In this document: in pieces, positions 7,737 to 15,388 of the stretch
Position numbering within the stretch: the first letter of the stretch is position 1
Layout of the letters: the number at the start of each line of letters is the position of its first letter
Assembly (NCBI GenBank): GCA_002337545.1
Contig: DDGE01000055.1
Location: 88,093-134,764 of the forward strand
DNA from: Phycisphaerales bacterium UBA1910
GTDB lineage: Bacteria; Planctomycetota; Phycisphaerae; Phycisphaerales; UBA1924
Reading direction: 5' to 3'
DNA length: 46,672 bases
Made by a program: the position numbers and the translations under genes
Notes under the pieces: model-generated
Database searches by the model: none
Told to the model about the DNA's origin: nothing
Seen by the model: the letters and a program-made list of their open reading frames with translations, nothing else

Positions 7737-8519
7737 ATGAAGAAATCAACCAGCACCGTACTCATGCTCGCGATTACAGCTGGCGCTGCAAACGCGGGGT
7801 TCACCAGTTTCGTTATCCGGAATGGCGGCTCAGGCGCACCAGACATCTTGTCCAACACCGATTACGGCGTTCCCGCAACTGAGTTCGTGATCGATGAAGG
7901 TGGCATGAAGGCAGCGTTGGGATCAAACGACCTCAATGGCCAGACCATCGGTGACATCGCGAGTCTGCAGATCACGCGCCATGACGATGTCAGCCGCTTC
8001 ACCGCGGGGAGTGGCGCCGCCGTCGCGCCCTACTTCAACCTCTGGGTCACAGACGGCGCGGGGAACTATGCCGTCATCGCGAACGAGCCATCCAACCCAG
8101 CTTTCCAATCGCTATTCACAACCAACGGCGACGGAAGCCGGAGCTACGACCTGAGCTTTGGGGACCTCTCCGATAAGGTCGCGAAGGTGTACGAAACACC
8201 GGGCTGGAACTCAGGAACATCCTGGGTGCACGCGATGTTCGGCGCAACTCTCACTTTCGCAGACATCGCAACACTCGAGATCGCCCCCCCACCCGCGTCA
8301 TACATTACGGACCCGGGCAACTCCGTCGGCTCTGGCGCTCCAGATGAACTCGGAACGAACAACGCATTCGGCTTCAACTGGGTGTTCGGCGATACCCTGA
8401 GCAACTATGTCTCGGGCGACGAGGGCTATGTCGTATCCGGTGCGGTCGTGCCATCACCCGGATCCGCAGCGCTCCTCGGCATGGGCGGACTGCTCGTAAC
8501 CCGGCGACGACGCAACTGA
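7737..8519 (+). CDS. Secreted PxPG-CTERM protein
   Basis: Exported protein of 260 residues with signal peptide MKKSTSTVLMLAITAGAANA and sorting tail VPSPG, a hydrophobic helix (AALLGMGGLLV) and TRRRRN. The body is Gly-, Asp- and Asn-rich with many short predicted strands (FTSFVIRNGG, SYDLSFGDLSDKVAKVYETPGW) and has no enzyme motif that I recognise; it could be a structural matrix protein. SD AAAGGA lies 6 bases before ATG 7737, with an adjacent ATG at 7734. The gene follows the repeated leader units, with no terminator between it and the small gene ending at 7505, so it may belong to the sigma-54 transcript (inference). Confidence 0.8.
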   Translation: MKKSTSTVLMLAITAGAANAGFTSFVIRNGGSGAPDILSNTDYGVPATEFVIDEGGMKAALGSNDLNGQTIGDIASLQITRHDDVSRFTAGSGAAVAPYFNLWVTDGAGNYAVIANEPSNPAFQSLFTTNGDGSRSYDLSFGDLSDKVAKVYETPGWNSGTSWVHAMFGATLTFADIATLEIAPPPASYITDPGNSVGSGAPDELGTNNAFGFNWVFGDTLSNYVSGDEGYVVSGAVVPSPGSAALLGMGGLLVTRRRRN

Positions 8520-8556
8520 GAACTCGCCCTTCGGGTTCCCGCCATTTGTTTTCAGC

Positions 8557-8746
8557 CTCTTCACACTCGCCAGGACGCTCTCCGTGTCCCCCCCCTCCTC
8601 ACTTCATGATTGACGAGTGTGAGGAACCCTCAGAGCAGGACGAAAGACCTGCTCAGGGTTTACAACACGAATCCCTCTCTTTCTCTCACACTCGCGCGGA
8701 TACTGAAAAGCATCCATGCGGGGTTCAACTCGCCCGGTCGTCCGGG
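8557..8746 (+). repeat. Second set of structured leader elements before a PxPG-CTERM gene
   Basis: The tract CTCTTCACACTCG (8557-8569) can pair with CGAGTGTGAG (8614-8623). A strong hairpin follows: AACCCT..GAGCAGG (8625-8639) with CCTGCTC-AGGGTT (8648-8660), broken only by a two-base bulge. A second full unit of the type seen at 7514 comes next: CCCTCTCTTTCTCTCACACT (8673-8692) running on into CG, a GGAT/ATCC stem (8698-8715), then GCGGGGTT. A CCCGG/CCGGG hairpin (8733-8746) ends 33 bases before the gene start. Confidence 0.65.
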
Positions 8747-8779
8747 AGAGCATCCTCACCTTGTTCATTGGAGAATCAC

Positions 8780-9547
8780 ATGAATCGCAGCACACTGATC
8801 CTGACTTCACTCGCACTCGCATCGGGCGCCGCAAGCGCAGGCACTTTCTCGATGGATTTCACAAACCCCGGCGATGTCGTGCTCTCATCGACTCAGGCCC
8901 CGGGCGCCTGGTACACCGATCGTTACGCACCGGGTGTCTTTGAATCTGGCGTGATGTTTGACGGCGACTACCGACTGCACCAGGGCATCCGCTCCGACGG
9001 GAATCAGGCGAACCGTCCCACGAGTCAGAATAGTGATTTTTACAACTATCAAGGACGCAAGTACGATGTGAACGCTGCATCGGGCACGACCGTCTCGATC
9101 GATCTCTATGTCGATAGCGGCTGGAACGACGGCGTACGCGCCGGCATGTGGACCACGATGAGCAACGGAAACCTCACCTACCCGATCATCGAGTATGTCG
9201 TCGCGGGTGACAACGGCGACGGCAACGCGTACACCGGTTTCCGCTGGTGGCAGTCGGGGCTCGGCTGGAGCTCAACAAGCTTTGAGAACGCGACAACTGA
9301 CGAGTGGTACACCCTCGAGATCGAACTGACCGCGACAGATGTACTCTTCTCAATCAACGGCACCTCGATCGGGAGCGTTGACAATCAGGGCGCACACATG
9401 ATTGACAATGTCATCCTCAATGCACACAACCAGGGTATCGCGGGTGAATACGATGTGTACTGGGATAACTTCGGCGGTGTTCCCTCTCCAGGCGCCGCCT
9501 CGCTTCTCGCGATGGGTGGACTGATCGGCGCACGCCGTCGACGCTGA
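8780..9547 (+). CDS. Secreted PxPG-CTERM protein with LamG/concanavalin-like body
   Basis: 255 residues. The signal peptide MNRSTLILTSLALASGAASA is followed by GTFSMDFTNPGD and a beta-rich body. The pattern YDVNAASGTTVSIDLYVDSGW ... EWYTLEIELTATDVLFSING is typical of a concanavalin/LamG-type jelly roll that might bind sugars; this is a fold impression, not a motif match. The tail is VPSPG, a hydrophobic helix and GARRRR. SD TTGGAGAA precedes the ATG by 6 bases. The tail is strongly similar to that of the gene at 7737 and both follow structured leaders, suggesting shared control and export. A terminator follows at 9577. Confidence 0.8.
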   Translation: MNRSTLILTSLALASGAASAGTFSMDFTNPGDVVLSSTQAPGAWYTDRYAPGVFESGVMFDGDYRLHQGIRSDGNQANRPTSQNSDFYNYQGRKYDVNAASGTTVSIDLYVDSGWNDGVRAGMWTTMSNGNLTYPIIEYVVAGDNGDGNAYTGFRWWQSGLGWSSTSFENATTDEWYTLEIELTATDVLFSINGTSIGSVDNQGAHMIDNVILNAHNQGIAGEYDVYWDNFGGVPSPGAASLLAMGGLIGARRRR

Positions 9548-9576
9548 TCGCGTTGATTCATTCCGGTATATATTCA

Positions 9577-9610
9577 AAGAGCCCGCTCCGAAAGAGAGCG
9601 GGCTTTCTTA
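9577..9610 (+). terminator. Intrinsic terminator between convergent genes
   Basis: GCCCGCTC (9581-9588) pairs with GAGCGGGC (9596-9603), extended by weaker pairs into a TTTCTT run. It closes the gene at 8780 and, with AAGA on the other side, may also serve the convergent gene ending at 9634. Confidence 0.75.
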
Positions 9611-9633
9611 TGCGTTGAAGAATCGAATCCGCA

Positions 9634-11127
9634 TCAGTCGATCTCAAAGATGGAGAGGCAACCACCCTTCTCGCTCGCGACCGCAAGCAAGAGCCGACCG
9701 TTTCGCACGAACATCGTCATTCCTTCCGGCCCCGCGCATCCCTCGCTCAGCGCGATCGCGTCGAGAAAAACAGGTGAATATGGCAGCGTGATGTCATAGA
9801 GCATGATCGCGTTCGTGCGTTCGAGCCCAACCGCCATGAGCGTCCGACCATCGTGAGTATGGATCGCGATGCCCTCCGGTTCAGGGCCTGCCCGATCGCT
9901 CCGCGTATCACCCGCGTTGTACAGTTCTGGAAACTCCATGCCCGTGATCAGCTCGATCTGCGGGCCAGAGTTCCACACCGTCACCCCACTCGCCGCATCG
10001 ATAATCGACACGCTCCGTCCACCCTGAACGCACAGCCGATCGATATCACCGTCGCCATCTCCATCGCCATCGATCGTGCTGATGTACACACGATCCGCAC
10101 CACGCTCGCTCAGGTCTCCAATCGCTGCATGCAACCGCTCGACCAGGGCCGGATCGATCAGCCCTTCATCGATCGCTTCTCCAAGACGCATCTCATGACC
10201 ATCAAGTTTTTCCCCCTCGTTCGCACTGACTATGAACGATCTCCCCAATGCCTCGTACATGACGATCGTATCTGGGAGCGGCAGCAGCCCGAACTCGTCC
10301 CCCGAATGCATGCGAAAACCATCATCCTCCGAAACATCGAACGGGAACGAGAGCGTGCCCATCGAACGAACCACCGTCCACTGCCGCGACGCGAGATCGA
10401 AGAACGCGAGACCGTTGTTCTCTTGCAACGATACCCATGCGCCACCAGGCGTTGGCGCAATGTACTCGGGCTCGATATCCACGCTGGGATTATCTGCATG
10501 CTCGGGTTTCACACGGAGCACGGATACATCCACGCCCTCTGCAAGGTGCGGGTCATCTATCGGGTAGGTTCGGATCGTGTTGAACCCCGCGAAATCGATC
10601 GGGGCTTCGATCCCATCGAGATCCGCAATCGTGATCGCGCCCTTGTGATCCGTGCTATGCGGCTCTCCCTCATTCGCAGCATACAAAGCCGAACCGTCCG
10701 GCGAGAACATCACACAATCCGGGTGATAGCCAATATTGAACTGCCAAACCGGATCGCCGCTCGCCAGATCAATGATCTGCACCACCCCCGGCATGGAATC
10801 GGGTGGTGAGGGTATCCATGACACCGCTGCGAACCCGCGTCCCATTGGGTCGATGGCCAGAGATGTCGCATCCCACTTTTGAGTTGCAGAAAAAACGCTC
10901 GTGCTCAGGACACCCGCACGATTCTCATCATCGAAATCGAGGACATAACGCCCGTGTAGCCCGATCGCATGCAACCGATCATGCTGATCGTCATACCCGA
11001 CAATCTCCAGACCACCCTCAACATATGTGTCTGCGATCAGGCGTAGAGCGATTGGTTCGTCGGCAATACTCACGCCCGACATCGTGCCAACACAAGTCAT
11101 AAGGATGGAGTGGATGAATCGATGCAC
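9634..11127 (-). CDS. Choice-of-anchor-I-type secreted beta-propeller protein
   Basis: Exported protein of 497 residues. The first 22 residues (GTG start, MHRFIHSILM.. to SIA) form a signal peptide. The body resembles the choice-of-anchor-I / phytase-like seven-bladed propeller family: CVMFSPDGSALYAANEGEP, a long ISTIDGDGDGDGDIDRL acidic loop, and EPEGIAIHTHDGRTLMAVGLERTNAIMLYDI near the end. Relatives are extracellular proteins, often near phosphatases, with a mostly unknown role. There is no C-terminal sorting tail, unlike its neighbours. GAGAG lies 8 bases before the GTG, supporting that start; an ATG nine codons in is the alternative. The family is fairly sure; the activity is not. Confidence 0.75.
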   Translation of the reverse strand: MHRFIHSILMTCVGTMSGVSIADEPIALRLIADTYVEGGLEIVGYDDQHDRLHAIGLHGRYVLDFDDENRAGVLSTSVFSATQKWDATSLAIDPMGRGFAAVSWIPSPPDSMPGVVQIIDLASGDPVWQFNIGYHPDCVMFSPDGSALYAANEGEPHSTDHKGAITIADLDGIEAPIDFAGFNTIRTYPIDDPHLAEGVDVSVLRVKPEHADNPSVDIEPEYIAPTPGGAWVSLQENNGLAFFDLASRQWTVVRSMGTLSFPFDVSEDDGFRMHSGDEFGLLPLPDTIVMYEALGRSFIVSANEGEKLDGHEMRLGEAIDEGLIDPALVERLHAAIGDLSERGADRVYISTIDGDGDGDGDIDRLCVQGGRSVSIIDAASGVTVWNSGPQIELITGMEFPELYNAGDTRSDRAGPEPEGIAIHTHDGRTLMAVGLERTNAIMLYDITLPYSPVFLDAIALSEGCAGPEGMTMFVRNGRLLLAVASEKGGCLSIFEID

Positions 11128-11259
11128 GGCAATCTCTCAGTATCGTTACGCAGCCGCGTGCCGCGCATTCTGGATGACAGAGAGATTGTATCGTGTGCGA
11201 ATCTTGTTCCAAGTAGGGATTCAATGATCAGTGCCGATGGCGTCTCGTTTTTACCTAAG

Positions 11260-12375
11260 TTAACGCCCGATCGCGTGCATTGGAAACTCGTCCACCCGAT
11301 CGATATTGAGCCGATCCGCAATATCCGCCACAAGCACCGGGAAGTCCGTGGCCGGGTACACATACTCACGATCTTCACCGATCACATCGCGCACCTTGAA
11401 CCCCTCGAGAATATTCGGATCGATCGACACCCGATAAAAATCGGTGAAGCTGCGTCCCTCAATGTCGTCGAGTTGCACGAGCTTAAAGACATGCAGGTCA
11501 TCCCCGTGCCCCTCCACGATCCACGGCTCGATCAAGCCATCCCCCGTCCCGATGTCCAGCATCCGCAGTTTCGGACCCGAGAAGCTGTCATACCATGATC
11601 CCTCGACGCGCGACATGGCCTGCTTGAGTTCCTCCTCGCTCACGGCTTCCAGATCCACCATCGACTCATCGAGCAGGCGCGAAAACTCCATATTGTAATC
11701 ACGCCCGGAGCGGATCGCGATCCCGGCGAGTTCGATGCCCAACGCGTGACTCGTTGTATCGTCATGCGTAAACGCGGAGTTGCTCTCGGGGATCAGGATC
11801 GTGCTTTTGTACCCGTGCCATGTGATGATCTCATGCCAGGTCATCGCATCGAACGCGACGCGCTGCGCGATTCGGATCGCAAGCTCTTCGCCAAGCCGAT
11901 GACGATCATGGATGCTCATGTCGTACCAATCCGGCGGGTAACACAGCTCAACACGGTAGGTGCTCGGCTCGTTCCCTCGGAATGTAAAATCGTCCCAGCC
12001 GCGCTCTATCGCGAGGCGTGCGCGAGCATGTATATAGGCCGTCATATCGGCCGCGTTGCGTATGTGCGCGATATCCAAAAAACCTGCACGCCGCGTGTAC
12101 ACAATTCCTCGTTCTTGCTCTTGATCAACTTCAAGCAGTCCGGATGCATACCTGTGGGTCCCGAGGTTCCCCGGGTCCGCGCTGTCATACAGCGTGAACA
12201 ACCCCTCGAATGGGAGCGCCCCCATCCGTGATCGCGGCAACTCGCTGAACTCGCCGAGCTCATCGTCGAACGAGTACGCAACCTCTGGGTTGGGAGAGAT
12301 GCTTGAAGCACAACCGCTTGCAAGGAGTACTCCGAGCACAAGCATCGAGAACAAACTGATTCGATTCGCACGCAT
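11260..12375 (-). CDS. DUF4056-like lipoprotein
   Basis: 371 residues. MRANRISLFSMLVLGVLLASGC ends in a lipobox (LASGC), so the protein is probably anchored to a membrane through Cys22. The body includes GIVYTRRAGFLDIAHIRNAADM followed by a HARARLAIERGW helix and later AFDAMTWHEIITWHGY; the arrangement of His, Asp and Glu residues recalls the DUF4056 family of uncharacterised lipoproteins. A metal-dependent activity is possible but not shown. Start: ATG 12375 has GGAGG 8 bases upstream; a start at 12393 would precede that SD. It shares direction with the gene ending at 9634, with a 132-base gap. Confidence 0.65.
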   Translation of the reverse strand: MRANRISLFSMLVLGVLLASGCASSISPNPEVAYSFDDELGEFSELPRSRMGALPFEGLFTLYDSADPGNLGTHRYASGLLEVDQEQERGIVYTRRAGFLDIAHIRNAADMTAYIHARARLAIERGWDDFTFRGNEPSTYRVELCYPPDWYDMSIHDRHRLGEELAIRIAQRVAFDAMTWHEIITWHGYKSTILIPESNSAFTHDDTTSHALGIELAGIAIRSGRDYNMEFSRLLDESMVDLEAVSEEELKQAMSRVEGSWYDSFSGPKLRMLDIGTGDGLIEPWIVEGHGDDLHVFKLVQLDDIEGRSFTDFYRVSIDPNILEGFKVRDVIGEDREYVYPATDFPVLVADIADRLNIDRVDEFPMHAIGR

Positions 12376-12533
12376 GGCAGATACCTCCACCAAACACGAT
12401 CGCGCTGTTGTCTCCTGTCACGATGAATCATGCATGAACTTGAACTTAAAGTGCAAAGAGCACCACCGAGCACTGTACCACAGATGCCCGGTTCAACATA
12501 ACGCCATTTTCATCAATGATTCACTGCTATTCG

Positions 12534-12551
12534 ATGTTCGTGCCTGAACAT
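12534..12551. promoter_or_regulatory. Inverted repeat upstream of the metallothionein gene
   Basis: ATGTTC (12534-12539) and GAACAT (12546-12551) form a perfect inverted repeat with a six-base spacer, 38 bases before the metallothionein start. Its place suits an operator for a metal-responsive repressor, but the sequence does not match one named regulator well. Confidence 0.4.
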
Positions 12552-12589
12552 GTCTACATCCCAGAAACTCGAATCTGAAAGGAAGCGAT

Positions 12590-12901
12590 ATGTCGACCTA
12601 CAAAGCATCGAATCAATCTCAGGCTTGCTCCCATCAGGGGTGCGACTGCAGGAGCGATCAGTTCGGAGGGGTCGAGAAAGGCGAGAGCTGGTTCTGCTCG
12701 CAGGGTTGTGCAGAGGGTTCCGGGTGCGATCATGCCGGGTGCAACTGCAACAGCGTGAAGAACCACGATCCGGATCTGGTCCGCTCTGGAGAACCGACCG
12801 TCCCGGGCGCGCCAACCAAGCCCGTCCCGAAACGAAACCCGGGTCAGCATGTTGATCACAACCCGGCTCAGGGAAGCCCCGCCACGCGACGCGGAATTTG
12901 A
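12590..12901 (+). CDS. Bacterial metallothionein (SmtA/BmtA-like) with long C-terminal extension
   Basis: Small cytosolic metal-buffering protein. Residues 10-55 contain nine Cys in the arrangement of prokaryotic metallothioneins: CSHQGCDC near the start, then WFCSQGCAEGSGC, then DHAGCNC. The segment CAEGSGCDHAGCNC closely parallels the CADG..GCGHTGCNC end of cyanobacterial SmtA, including the His that binds zinc there. At 103 residues it is nearly twice the usual 55; the extra 48 residues are rich in Pro, Lys and Asn and have no Cys. SD AAGGAAG is 5 bases before the ATG. The next gene starts 11 bases downstream, so the two form an operon. Likely role: binding zinc, cadmium or copper (family knowledge). 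Confidence 0.85.
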   Translation: MSTYKASNQSQACSHQGCDCRSDQFGGVEKGESWFCSQGCAEGSGCDHAGCNCNSVKNHDPDLVRSGEPTVPGAPTKPVPKRNPGQHVDHNPAQGSPATRRGI

Positions 12902-12912
12902 AGGAGCGAGTC

Positions 12913-13179
12913 ATGTCTGAAAAAGATAGACCAAGCATCAAGAACGATGATCAATACGAGGCCCTCCGAGACAAGGGGTACAACAAGCAAACCGCCGCGA
13001 AGATCGCCAACTCGGACTCGAGCGGTCAGCCCACAGACCGGCCCAACTCATACGAGGACTGGTCGAAGGAGCAACTCTACGAGCGTGCGAAGGAACTCGA
13101 TCTGGAGCATCGATCAGATATGGATAAGCCGGAACTCATCGCCGCGCTCAGAGGAAAAAGGTACGGCGACCAGGGGTGA
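12913..13179 (+). CDS. Rho-N/SAP-like small protein (DUF7218-type)
   Basis: 88-residue hydrophilic protein in two parts. The first (KNDDQYEALRDKGYNKQTAAKIAN) looks like the short helical DUF7218 motif. The second (SYEDWSKEQLYERAKELDLE then RSDMDKPELIAALR) is a Rho-N/SAP-like helix-extended-loop-helix unit that in relatives binds nucleic acid. ATG 12913 has AGGAG 7 bases upstream; an in-frame ATG at 12898 precedes that SD. It is co-directional with, and only 11 bases from, the metallothionein gene. Its stop codon directly abuts the stop of the convergent gene. In other bacteria such proteins accompany general stress genes; the exact role is unknown. Confidence 0.75.
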   Translation: MSEKDRPSIKNDDQYEALRDKGYNKQTAAKIANSDSSGQPTDRPNSYEDWSKEQLYERAKELDLEHRSDMDKPELIAALRGKRYGDQG

Positions 13180-14049
13180 TCACATCGTGTCACGATCCTT
13201 CGGGTTCGGCTTCTCGGCCTGCCGAGCGATTTCCGCCAGCGCAGGATCCGATTCATCCGAGGGCATATCGCCGGGTGCCAGGACACCGGCCGTGATCACA
13301 AACCGGAGCGCCTCTTCAACGGTCATCGAGAGTTCCTTCACCTTGCTCTGAGGCAGGTTGATCGTGAACCCAGTGAACGGCGTCGGGCTTGTCGGGATGA
13401 AGACGGAGACGACACGGTCCCCGGCGACATCATCGATCTGACGGATCGAGTTCCCGGTGAGGAAACCCACCGTCCAGATACCATCGTGTGGATATTCGAC
13501 AACCACGACCTTGGAAAAGGCCATTTTCTTATCGCCCATCACCATGTCAACAACCTGTTTGACATGGGGATAGACCTGCTTGAACCCGGGAATACGGGTA
13601 ATCAGCCGCTCAACCTTCGAGTAGAGCGACTTGCCGACGATATTCCCGAGCAGAACCCCTGCGAGGTAAATCAGCATGATGGCGATGAACAGCCCCGTCA
13701 GATTCAAATACGGGTGTTCACGCCAGAACTTCTGCAGATACTCCCGGCGTAGCGTCAGGCGAACCGATGCGTCCGAGACATTTTCACGGATCTCTGGTCG
13801 GTTGGCCCTCGCTTCCGCGATCTCCGCAGGTGTCACCTGAAACCACTCAGGCAGTTTTTCTTCATCCATCACCTTGGGGACAACCCAGATCACCGTGATC
13901 CGCGTCGCCTTGTTGATCGGCTGGGCAACGGTGTTATACACGAACCCGAACGCTTGCCAGAGCAGCCACAATGTGACCGCCGTGGGAAGCAGAATCGCTA
14001 AACCCCTGGAAAAGAACCGTTTAAAATCTGAAGTAAATGAATCTGCCAT
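13180..14049 (-). CDS. DUF502 family inner-membrane protein
   Basis: 289 residues. After a short N-terminal segment (MADSFTSDFKRFFSRG) comes TM1, LAILLPTAVTLWLLWQAFGF, then a periplasmic or loop region and TM2, LTGLFIAIMLIYLAGVLLGN. The family signature SKLVERLITRIPGFKQVYPHVKQ-like stretch is present as VERLITRIPGFKQVYPHVKQ, followed by VVVVEYPHDGIWTVGFLTG and FIPTSPTPFTG, all usual for DUF502. About 75 extra residues between TM1 and TM2 (EEKLPEWFQVTPAEIAEARA onward) are longer than in many members. ATG 14049 was chosen because it places TM1 near the start; longer frames begin at weak codons. The molecular role of DUF502 is not established. Confidence 0.85.
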   Translation of the reverse strand: MADSFTSDFKRFFSRGLAILLPTAVTLWLLWQAFGFVYNTVAQPINKATRITVIWVVPKVMDEEKLPEWFQVTPAEIAEARANRPEIRENVSDASVRLTLRREYLQKFWREHPYLNLTGLFIAIMLIYLAGVLLGNIVGKSLYSKVERLITRIPGFKQVYPHVKQVVDMVMGDKKMAFSKVVVVEYPHDGIWTVGFLTGNSIRQIDDVAGDRVVSVFIPTSPTPFTGFTINLPQSKVKELSMTVEEALRFVITAGVLAPGDMPSDESDPALAEIARQAEKPNPKDRDTM

Positions 14050-14240
14050 CGGTTTCCGTGAACGAGTAATAGGACCGAGCACCATTGTACGGATTCCGCC
14101 CCCACCGCGTTCAGTACAGCCAGAAACGATCCGAACTCCACGATGCCTGAGTCGTACAATCGGACAACTCGAGGGGCTTCCGTCGATCAATAACCAAGCG
14201 GACCTCTATTCATTTCCGAGATCGAACCGAAGGGGATTAA

Positions 14241-15284
14241 ATGCGTATTCTCGTCACCGGCGGCGCCGGCTACATTGGATCACACGCTTGCCAACGCCTA
14301 CTCCGGGACGGGCATCATGTCGTCGCGATCGATAATCTTCATCGAGGGCACATAACCCCGATGAACCTGCTCGCGGCGGAATACCCCGATCAGTTCGCTT
14401 TTATCGAGTCTGATCTGGGGGAAACCCCCACCGTGCTCGAAACGATCAACAAGCACAATCTCGACACCGTGATGCACTTTGGTGCGCTCGCATATGTGGG
14501 CGAGTCCGTCGATGACCCGTTGTGGTACTACCGGAACAATATCGTCTCCGGGATCGGACTCCTCGATGCGTGCGATGCGGCACACGATGGGAAGGGCATC
14601 TCCAGATTTATCTTCTCATCCTCGTGCGCAACCTACGGCGATCCCCCGGAGGGCATGATCCCCGTCCCAGAGCATTGCCCTCAATCCCCCACTTCACCGT
14701 ACGGATCCACCAAACTCCACTTCGAGCACATTCTCAAGGAGTACGCGACCCAAAGGCAACGCGAGGACAACCCCATCGCGCTGACGATGCTCCGCTACTT
14801 CAATGTCGCGGGGTCCGATCGGACGGGCGTGCTGGGCGAGGATCACGCGCCCGAGACCCATCTCATCCCCGTCGCGCTCAACACCGCACTCGGAAAACGC
14901 GAGTCGATGTCGATCTTCGGCACTGACTACCCCACCCCCGACGGAACCAATATCCGCGACTATGTCCATGTCGAGGATCTGATCGATGCGCATGTGCGTG
15001 CCATGGACCGAATCGAGATCGGACAAGTAGAAGCATTCAATGTTGGGATCGGGAAGGGCTACTCCGTCCGTGAGATCCTCGACTCCGTTCGCCGAGTTTC
15101 GGGGGTGGATTTCCCCGTACATGAATCGGAACGACGCGCAGGCGACGCGATTGCGCTCTACAACGATCCCACACGAATCAAATCGGCGCTGGGTTGGGAC
15201 GCGAAGATCACCGATATCGATGAAGTTGTGGGGAGCGCCTGGTCCTGGTTCCAGAAGCACCCGAACGGGTACGGTGACAAGTAA
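14241..15284 (+). CDS. galE: UDP-glucose 4-epimerase
   Basis: Interconverts UDP-glucose and UDP-galactose for envelope polysaccharide and galactose metabolism; cytosolic and NAD-dependent. The Rossmann motif TGGAGYIG lies at residues 6-13. The short-chain dehydrogenase catalytic set is Ser126-128 (FSSSCATYG), Tyr154 and Lys158 (SPYGSTK). RYFNVAGSD, a substrate-contact stretch, and GTNIRDYVHVEDL are also typical. The length of 347 is normal. SD AAGGGGA precedes the ATG. It is a single gene with its own upstream region, and its stop codon runs into the A-tract of the hairpin at 15283. Confidence 0.95.
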   Translation: MRILVTGGAGYIGSHACQRLLRDGHHVVAIDNLHRGHITPMNLLAAEYPDQFAFIESDLGETPTVLETINKHNLDTVMHFGALAYVGESVDDPLWYYRNNIVSGIGLLDACDAAHDGKGISRFIFSSSCATYGDPPEGMIPVPEHCPQSPTSPYGSTKLHFEHILKEYATQRQREDNPIALTMLRYFNVAGSDRTGVLGEDHAPETHLIPVALNTALGKRESMSIFGTDYPTPDGTNIRDYVHVEDLIDAHVRAMDRIEIGQVEAFNVGIGKGYSVREILDSVRRVSGVDFPVHESERRAGDAIALYNDPTRIKSALGWDAKITDIDEVVGSAWSWFQKHPNGYGDK

Positions 15285-15324
15285 AAAAAGCAAGAGCAGC
15301 GCTACTGAATGAGCGCTGCTCTTG
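15283..15324 (-). terminator. Terminator of the dockerin gene at 15389 (hairpin shared with galE)
   Basis: A perfect 13-base stem, CAAGAGCAGCGCT with AGCGCTGCTCTTG, has a seven-A run on its left side, so on the minus strand it ends in TTTTTTT. On the plus strand no T-run follows, so it would be weak for galE. Confidence 0.8.
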
Positions 15325-15388
15325 TGATACGCGGAACTCCGTGCCTGACCGAGAGGGAGCGTTCAGGCAGCGGCACTCCAGCAGTAGA

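Noticed and set aside
12534..12551. ArsR/SmtB operator for the metallothionein
   Set aside because: The inverted repeat has the half-sites in the opposite order to the usual TGAA..TTCA pattern, so no named regulator is assigned; it is listed only as an inverted repeat.
15283..15324. Terminator for galE on the plus strand
   Set aside because: The stem is strong, but no T-run follows on the plus strand; the A-run makes it a minus-strand terminator.
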